A stretch of 47,943 nt of DNA from contig JACRAL010000179.1 of NCBI GenBank assembly GCA_016213435.1, forward strand, positions 1 through 47,943, read 5' to 3'. Both the position numbers and the translations under genes were made by a program. How positions within the stretch are numbered: position 1 is the first letter of the stretch; the number at the start of each line of letters is the position of its first letter. Positions 43,646-47,943 of this stretch are shown piece after piece. Origin of the DNA: Bacteroidota bacterium. Lineage in GTDB: Bacteria; Bacteroidota; Bacteroidia; Palsa-948. The notes beneath the pieces were generated by a model. It worked only from the letters and a program-made list of their open reading frames with translations, searched no databases and was not told the DNA's origin.

Positions 43646-44545
43646 CTATTCCAATAATTTTACAAAAAAATCCGGAATCCCGGTATCAAACTCCATTTTT
43701 TCATGATTAGCAGGATGCTTAAATACCAGCGATCGTGCATGCAGCATCAGGCGGCCGCAGGGATCGGTCTTTGCTCCGTATTTCCTGTCGCCTGCAACGG
43801 GATGACCGATGTCCTGAAAATGCACGCGTATCTGATTTTTTCTGCCGGTATCAAGATGAACTTCAACTAAGGAATACATATCATTGCTCTGCAAAACCGA
43901 ATAATGAGTGATTGATTTTTTTCCGTTATCCGGCGCTTGGCTCGAATACATCCGGTACATTTTATTTTCTTTGAGCCAGGATACCATCTGCCCTTTTTCC
44001 TTTGCAGGCCTGCCTTCCACAACCGCCACATAAACTCTTTCATCAATGTAATCTTTCCATGCATTTCTTAACACCTCCTGTATCTTTTCGCTTTTTGCAA
44101 ACATCATGATGCCCGAAGTGTACTGGTCGAGCCTGTGTACAACGTAAGGTCTTGAATATCGTTCCTCCTGTTGCAGATATTCCACAAGCCGGTGGAACAC
44201 CGTATTTTGTTTTTCGTTTTGCGTGGATACGGATAAAATACCGGATTTTTTATTTACAATAATAATATCTTCGTCTTCATACAGAATATCTATACCTTTG
44301 GGGTTACCTTGCCTACCGGCAGGCAGGTACACTTTTTTTTGGTTGCACAGGCTAACTTTTTGCCCGGGTTTTAATTTGAAATCATACTGGGAAACCGCTT
44401 TTCCGTCAACCAATACCTGCTTGTGAGTAAGCGCCGACTTAATTTTAGTACGGCTCTTTTGCGGAAACTTTGCAATTAAAAAGGAAAAGAGTTCTTCCTG
44501 TTTTTCTGCAATAAGGCAAAGGTCGTTTGGTTTATGATCTGTCAT
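43646..44545 (-). CDS. RluA-family rRNA/tRNA pseudouridine synthase with in-frame repeat insertion
   Basis: This 299-residue enzyme converts uridine to pseudouridine in RNA. An S4 RNA-binding domain occupies about 28-68 (SRTKIKSALTHKQVLVDGKAV), and the catalytic domain starts at DILYEDEDIIIVNK with PYVVHRLDQYTSGIM, whose D140 is the catalytic aspartate; TGRKNQIRVHF and HPVAGDRKYGA complete the family motifs. Between the two domains, residues 74-80 (LPAGRQG) are encoded by a palindromic 22-nt repeat that also occurs outside the gene at 44696-44717. The site is a linker, so the enzyme is probably still active. Confidence 0.9.
   Translation of the reverse strand: MTDHKPNDLCLIAEKQEELFSFLIAKFPQKSRTKIKSALTHKQVLVDGKAVSQYDFKLKPGQKVSLCNQKKVYLPAGRQGNPKGIDILYEDEDIIIVNKKSGILSVSTQNEKQNTVFHRLVEYLQQEERYSRPYVVHRLDQYTSGIMMFAKSEKIQEVLRNAWKDYIDERVYVAVVEGRPAKEKGQMVSWLKENKMYRMYSSQAPDNGKKSITHYSVLQSNDMYSLVEVHLDTGRKNQIRVHFQDIGHPVAGDRKYGAKTDPCGRLMLHARSLVFKHPANHEKMEFDTGIPDFFVKLLE
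44307..44328 (+). repeat. 22-nt palindromic repeat inside the rluA-type gene
   Basis: It begins CCTTGCCTACCGGCAGGCAG with a central near-palindrome TACCGGCA. It is identical, in inverse orientation, to 44696-44717. In the gene's frame it encodes LPAGRQG. Confidence 0.9.
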
Positions 44546-44695
44546 ATATCAATATAAAAAGTCAATCCTTTAGGACTTGTAAAATATTAAAGTTTACAAT
44601 TGCTTTAATTATGAATGTCGAACTAAGCGGAGCGATCTCACGAACATAGTGAGTAATATCTAACCGCAGAATGTCGAATTTTTATGCACTTCAGC

Positions 44696-44717
44696 ACCTG
44701 CCTGCCGGTAGGCAAGG
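44696..44717 (-). repeat. 22-nt palindromic repeat, intergenic copy
   Basis: On the plus strand it begins ACCTGCCTGCCGGTAGGCAA; its inverse complement equals 44307-44328 at all 22 positions. Confidence 0.9.
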
Positions 44718-45005
44718 TTCGTTATTCGATGTTCGTTATTCAATATTTTTTAATTTAAAACATAAAAGTTATCTCTTAACAATTCCTTAATGCGAAAAAA
44801 TAACGGTATAAAGATACACAATCCTTTTTTTCTATACCTTTTGTTAATATCTATTTGCTTTGTTTCTTGGATTCCGGTGAGGGATGAAGTAAATTGCATT
44901 ATTAAAAACCAGGAAATAATGCTTACCGTACATTATAATATATACGCCCCGCTTATAACAGACCTCCGCAACTATTCTCTTGCGAAGCAAAATCCCTGCA
45001 TTTAC

Positions 45006-45029
45006 AGAGAGAGAGAGAGAGAGAGAGAG
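45006..45029 (+). repeat. (AG)12 dinucleotide microsatellite
   Basis: Twelve uninterrupted AG units lie 122 bp before the start of the large secreted protein gene. A change of one unit would shift any promoter spacing or small reading frame across it. Confidence 0.95.
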
Positions 45030-45150
45030 TAAATCCATCAACTTATTTTTCACTGTGTATTTTTCCCGGAAATCGTTTCCCGGCTCATTGCCTTTTGGAA
45101 ACGGACCGGTTGCTTTGCTTTTATGTTTAACCATTTAAAACCTTAAAATT

Positions 45151-47943
45151 ATGAAAAAATCAGTTTTATTTTTATTTACCCTTGTTGTATCATTACAGTA
45201 TTTGATTGCACAAGGCACAACCCAAAATATCGGAGAAGTACCGGGTATATCAGGCGGCTTTGAAGATATGAGCGCAACGCCCGTATCAGACAATACAACT
45301 TTCACATCGGGCAAAACTTACTGGACGCGTTGGGATTTGGATGCCTATATATATAATTCCACAGGCGGACGCTCCGGGCCTAAATACATGACCCTTGGCG
45401 AAAGTTCTTCCACTTCGCGCCTGCGTTCTTCAACAACAGGCAGCGCTCAGCAAATCGCTTCAAACACCCAGTATGTTTTCCAGTTTTATTATAAAAACAC
45501 GGGAAACACAAACAACCTGCAGGGTTACCTCCAGCCCGACGGCAGTACAACCCTCGGCACAGGAACAAATATTACTGCAGGCAACACAAGCGGCGCCTGG
45601 ACAAAAGCTACAGGAACCGTAACTTCCAAAACTGCAACGCCGGGCGACTACGGGCATTTTGTTTTCAGGTTCAGCGGCGCTTCTGCGAACAATATCAGTA
45701 TTGACGATGTGTGCATATATCAAGGCTCGCAGGCAGATGAAACGGCGCCCGATGCGCCCACAGATGCAGTGGTTGATATGGAAACTCCTTTCTCATTATT
45801 TGTTCAGTGGTCTGCACCTGCAGGAGGCGTTGACGGTGGAGGTTATATGGTGGTGAGGGGAACTGCCGACCCTTCAACTGCCCCCAACGCGAACGGGATT
45901 TATGCAACAGGCAATGCCATTGGTTCGGGCACGGTTGTTTATATTGGAGCTACCACAGGTTTTACCGATAACGGTTTAAGCGCTAATACCGCTTACTATT
46001 ACCGTGTTTATGCCGTTGACAAAGCGTTTAATTATTCAGGGGCGGTCGCAGCCAACGGCGCTACCAAAGCGCTTACCACAGACGATTACAGGTTCAACAC
46101 TGGCAGCGGCGAGTGGACGGTTTCTTCAAACTGGTTAAAATACAATGGCAGCAGTTGGGTTACGGCTGTTTCTTATCCCGGCGCTTCAACCGACAATGTG
46201 TATATTACAGGCGGCAGAACCGTTTACTTGGATGGTAATCCTTCGTGCAACAACCTTGTTATTTCCGGCGGCGCTTTATTGTTCGACAACAACACCACGC
46301 GCAGCCTCACGGTTTACGGCGATTTGGAAAACAGCGGCGCCTTGCGGCCAGTTGCTGCCGAAAATACTTACGGGCAAAGCACTATTAAAACCCATACGCT
46401 TACCATTAAAGGCAATCTCGTAAATTACGGCACAGTAAAAACCGCTACAGACAGGGACGGAACTGATACATATTATAAATGTATGCGCATACACCTGAAA
46501 ATGGAAGGCGGCGGCAATGCAAGCCTTACCAATAAAGGCACATTCGATTTACGGTATAACTTAACCGTGAATAAAACCAATGCTTCCGATTTGGTTACGC
46601 TCGGTTCGGATATTACAATGGCCGATTTTACGCTCACTGATAATCCGCCGGAACCTCAGCTTGTTCTTACTTCCGGAAAAATTATCACAACCGGCTCAAG
46701 CCTGCTTAACCTTGCCCATTCCGCCTCTGTTACGGGCGGTTCATCGGCCAGTTTTGTAAGCGGCCCGGTGAAGAAAACAGGCGACGATGCCTTCACTTTT
46801 CCAGTAGGAAAGGGAAGCAACTACCAGCCTTTAAGCATTACAGCGCCGCAAAATACTAACGATGCATTTACAGCAGAGTATTTTAACACAGGGCAAAATC
46901 TTGGAAGCAACACGGACGGCACAATAACAAACCTGAGCGATTGTGAATACTGGAATCTGAACAAAGTTGCAGGTTCTTCTTCGGTTGCTGTAACATTAGG
47001 GTGGAATGCAAATTCCTGTAATAGGGCAGAACCCGAATACATGAAAATTGCATCATGGCATAATAACGAATGGTCTGATATTAGTTCATCCGCATATTCA
47101 GGTGATACGACTTCTGGATATATTACAAGCAACACAGTTGACAGTTCATATCAATCATTTACCATGGCTAATGATATGATTGCGCCTGCATGTTCAGGAG
47201 CAATCAATATACCGGGATTAGATTCGACTGTTACATATTTATTAACCGATACCATGATGTGGTTTAAATTTATTTCTATCGGGAAAAATTATACAATTTC
47301 TATTTCAAGAGCATTTACCCAAGTTATTCCATCGGTAAATTCAATTTCATTATATAAAGGTAATTGTAGTAATTTGACATTGGTTAAATACAAGTATTTT
47401 CCAACATATAATGATTCAGTATCAATTACAGATACAAGCCTTAGTATTGGCGATACCTGTTTTATCAGAATAACCAGAAATACAAATGCCACATTAGCTC
47501 AAAAGTATTTTTCTATCACTTTAGACGTAAACGATTTTCCGGTTTATAATCCATGTCACTTAGTGTTTTGTAATAATCTCATTTCAACAGCACAAGGCGA
47601 TTTTGAAACAGATTACTCCTCTTCTTACCCCCAAACTCCCCAAACGCCCCCCTTGCCCTTTGTTACAGAATTATATAATTATTTAAATAACCTGACAGGA
47701 TCGAGTGATGTAAATGGTCAAATAGCAATAATGTCATCTGTAAATGGTAATTACGTTGCAACTCCGGCATATGGCAATGGTATGCTTGTTTGTGATGACT
47801 TTTTTGGTGCTTTAGCTCTTAATAATCAAGTTGTCTGGCAAGTTACAGTTCCGGTTAGTGCCGGTGTTTATGGTTTTCGGTTTTATGCAAAAAATATTCA
47901 CGATAATAACGATAATCCACCCAAATTACAATTTTCTATTGTA
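45151..47943 (+). CDS. Large secreted FN3-containing surface protein, N-terminal part (cut by window end)
   Basis: The frame from ATG 45151 is open for 931 codons to the last base of the window. A signal peptide (MKKSVLFLFTLVVSLQYLIA) is followed by a beta-rich, carbohydrate-binding-like domain (about 25-190, ending in the typical FSGASANNISIDDVCIYQ). A fibronectin-III domain spans about 197-290 (PDAPTDAVVD, YYYRVYAVDKAFNYSGA). After that, residues ~295-550 have repeated 'GGxLxxxNN, LTIKGNLVNYGTV' beta-helix-like turns, and the rest is a Thr/Asn/Ser-rich surface segment that is more AT-rich than the first part. A T9SS sorting domain would be expected at the unseen C-terminus. I infer an adhesin or glycan-binding protein. 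Confidence 0.8.
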   Translation, partial: MKKSVLFLFTLVVSLQYLIAQGTTQNIGEVPGISGGFEDMSATPVSDNTTFTSGKTYWTRWDLDAYIYNSTGGRSGPKYMTLGESSSTSRLRSSTTGSAQQIASNTQYVFQFYYKNTGNTNNLQGYLQPDGSTTLGTGTNITAGNTSGAWTKATGTVTSKTATPGDYGHFVFRFSGASANNISIDDVCIYQGSQADETAPDAPTDAVVDMETPFSLFVQWSAPAGGVDGGGYMVVRGTADPSTAPNANGIYATGNAIGSGTVVYIGATTGFTDNGLSANTAYYYRVYAVDKAFNYSGAVAANGATKALTTDDYRFNTGSGEWTVSSNWLKYNGSSWVTAVSYPGASTDNVYITGGRTVYLDGNPSCNNLVISGGALLFDNNTTRSLTVYGDLENSGALRPVAAENTYGQSTIKTHTLTIKGNLVNYGTVKTATDRDGTDTYYKCMRIHLKMEGGGNASLTNKGTFDLRYNLTVNKTNASDLVTLGSDITMADFTLTDNPPEPQLVLTSGKIITTGSSLLNLAHSASVTGGSSASFVSGPVKKTGDDAFTFPVGKGSNYQPLSITAPQNTNDAFTAEYFNTGQNLGSNTDGTITNLSDCEYWNLNKVAGSSSVAVTLGWNANSCNRAEPEYMKIASWHNNEWSDISSSAYSGDTTSGYITSNTVDSSYQSFTMANDMIAPACSGAINIPGLDSTVTYLLTDTMMWFKFISIGKNYTISISRAFTQVIPSVNSISLYKGNCSNLTLVKYKYFPTYNDSVSITDTSLSIGDTCFIRITRNTNATLAQKYFSITLDVNDFPVYNPCHLVFCNNLISTAQGDFETDYSSSYPQTPQTPPLPFVTELYNYLNNLTGSSDVNGQIAIMSSVNGNYVATPAYGNGMLVCDDFFGALALNNQVVWQVTVPVSAGVYGFRFYAKNIHDNNDNPPKLQFSIV

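Larger units (their letters stand above)
44546..45150. other. 605-bp gap with palindrome copy, word repeats and AG microsatellite
   Basis: There is no convincing gene. It contains the second palindrome copy (44696-44717), words such as GTTCGTTATTCGATGTTCGTTATTC (about 44718-44745, given here by its repeating unit GTTCGTTATTC), and an (AG)12 run (45006-45029). Small reading frames in it end in or cross the AG run and look accidental. Confidence 0.65.

Noticed and set aside
44790-45032. 80-codon gene with hydrophobic N-terminus
   Set aside because: Its last codons are the AG microsatellite (RERERERE), it has no family likeness, and the opposite strand is equally open.

Overview
The window is chromosomal DNA of a member of the Bacteroidota, probably a Bacteroidales-like or uncultured free-living/anaerobic lineage. 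The evidence is moderately AT-rich DNA, a PorP/SprF-type C-terminus at the left edge, a giant adhesin ending in a CHU_C (gliding/T9SS) domain, a type-A T9SS sorting domain on a FISUMP protein, SprB-like repeats, a SiaC/DUF1987 protein, and promoters of the Bacteroidota form TTTG-N18/19-TAnnTTTG. No rRNA, tRNA or CRISPR array was recognised.

Layout. (1) 1-13437 is mostly housekeeping: the end of a PorP/SprF gene, an OPT-family transporter, pepT, a secreted endonuclease/exonuclease/phosphatase-fold protein, aroA, an AAA/DUF4143 ATPase, a RelA/SpoT homologue with a decayed hydrolase active site, a remnant of a large restriction-modification gene, thiH, a deoxynucleoside kinase and an OmpA/TPR lipoprotein. 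(2) 13505-15124 encodes a secreted beta-propeller plus transglutaminase protein. (3) 15291-19515 is a small defence/addiction island on the minus strand: a tight three-gene operon (ParB-like protein, PD-(D/E)XK-like protein, C5 cytosine methyltransferase) followed by a PemK/MazF-type toxin-antitoxin pair enclosed by a ~70-bp direct repeat that carries a promoter-like box. (4) trmH-like and sucC genes.

(5) 22097-37361 is a surface polysaccharide locus. It starts from a good promoter with a WecE/RffA-type sugar aminotransferase, a hexapeptide acyltransferase, an acyl carrier protein and a FabG-like reductase. It continues with an AMP-forming acyl ligase and homologues of LuxE and LuxC, but there is no luciferase. 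A small DUF559 gene flanked by inverted repeats sits in the middle of this run. After a MntA/HepT toxin-antitoxin pair come a TylF-type methyltransferase, a second methyltransferase, a FISUMP secreted protein, a Wzx-type flippase, an AAC(3)-fold acyltransferase, a polysaccharide deacetylase and a family-4 glycosyltransferase. My inference is that the ACP/ligase/LuxE/LuxC block makes an unusual acyl, aldehyde or alcohol group for an amino sugar of this polysaccharide.

(6) 37428-47943 encodes secreted and surface proteins: an NTR-like exported protein, a 1574-residue adhesin whose eight PKD-like repeats show a three-unit higher-order period, SiaC, an RluA-type pseudouridine synthase that has absorbed a palindromic repeat in frame, an (AG)12 microsatellite, and the first 931 codons of a large FN3-containing secreted protein cut by the window edge.

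The intergenic DNA is unusual: many gaps hold short, drifting word repeats (GGAAGTA, GATTACC, CTTGGGGCTTG and similar). One 22-nt palindrome occurs twice, once between genes and once inside a gene.
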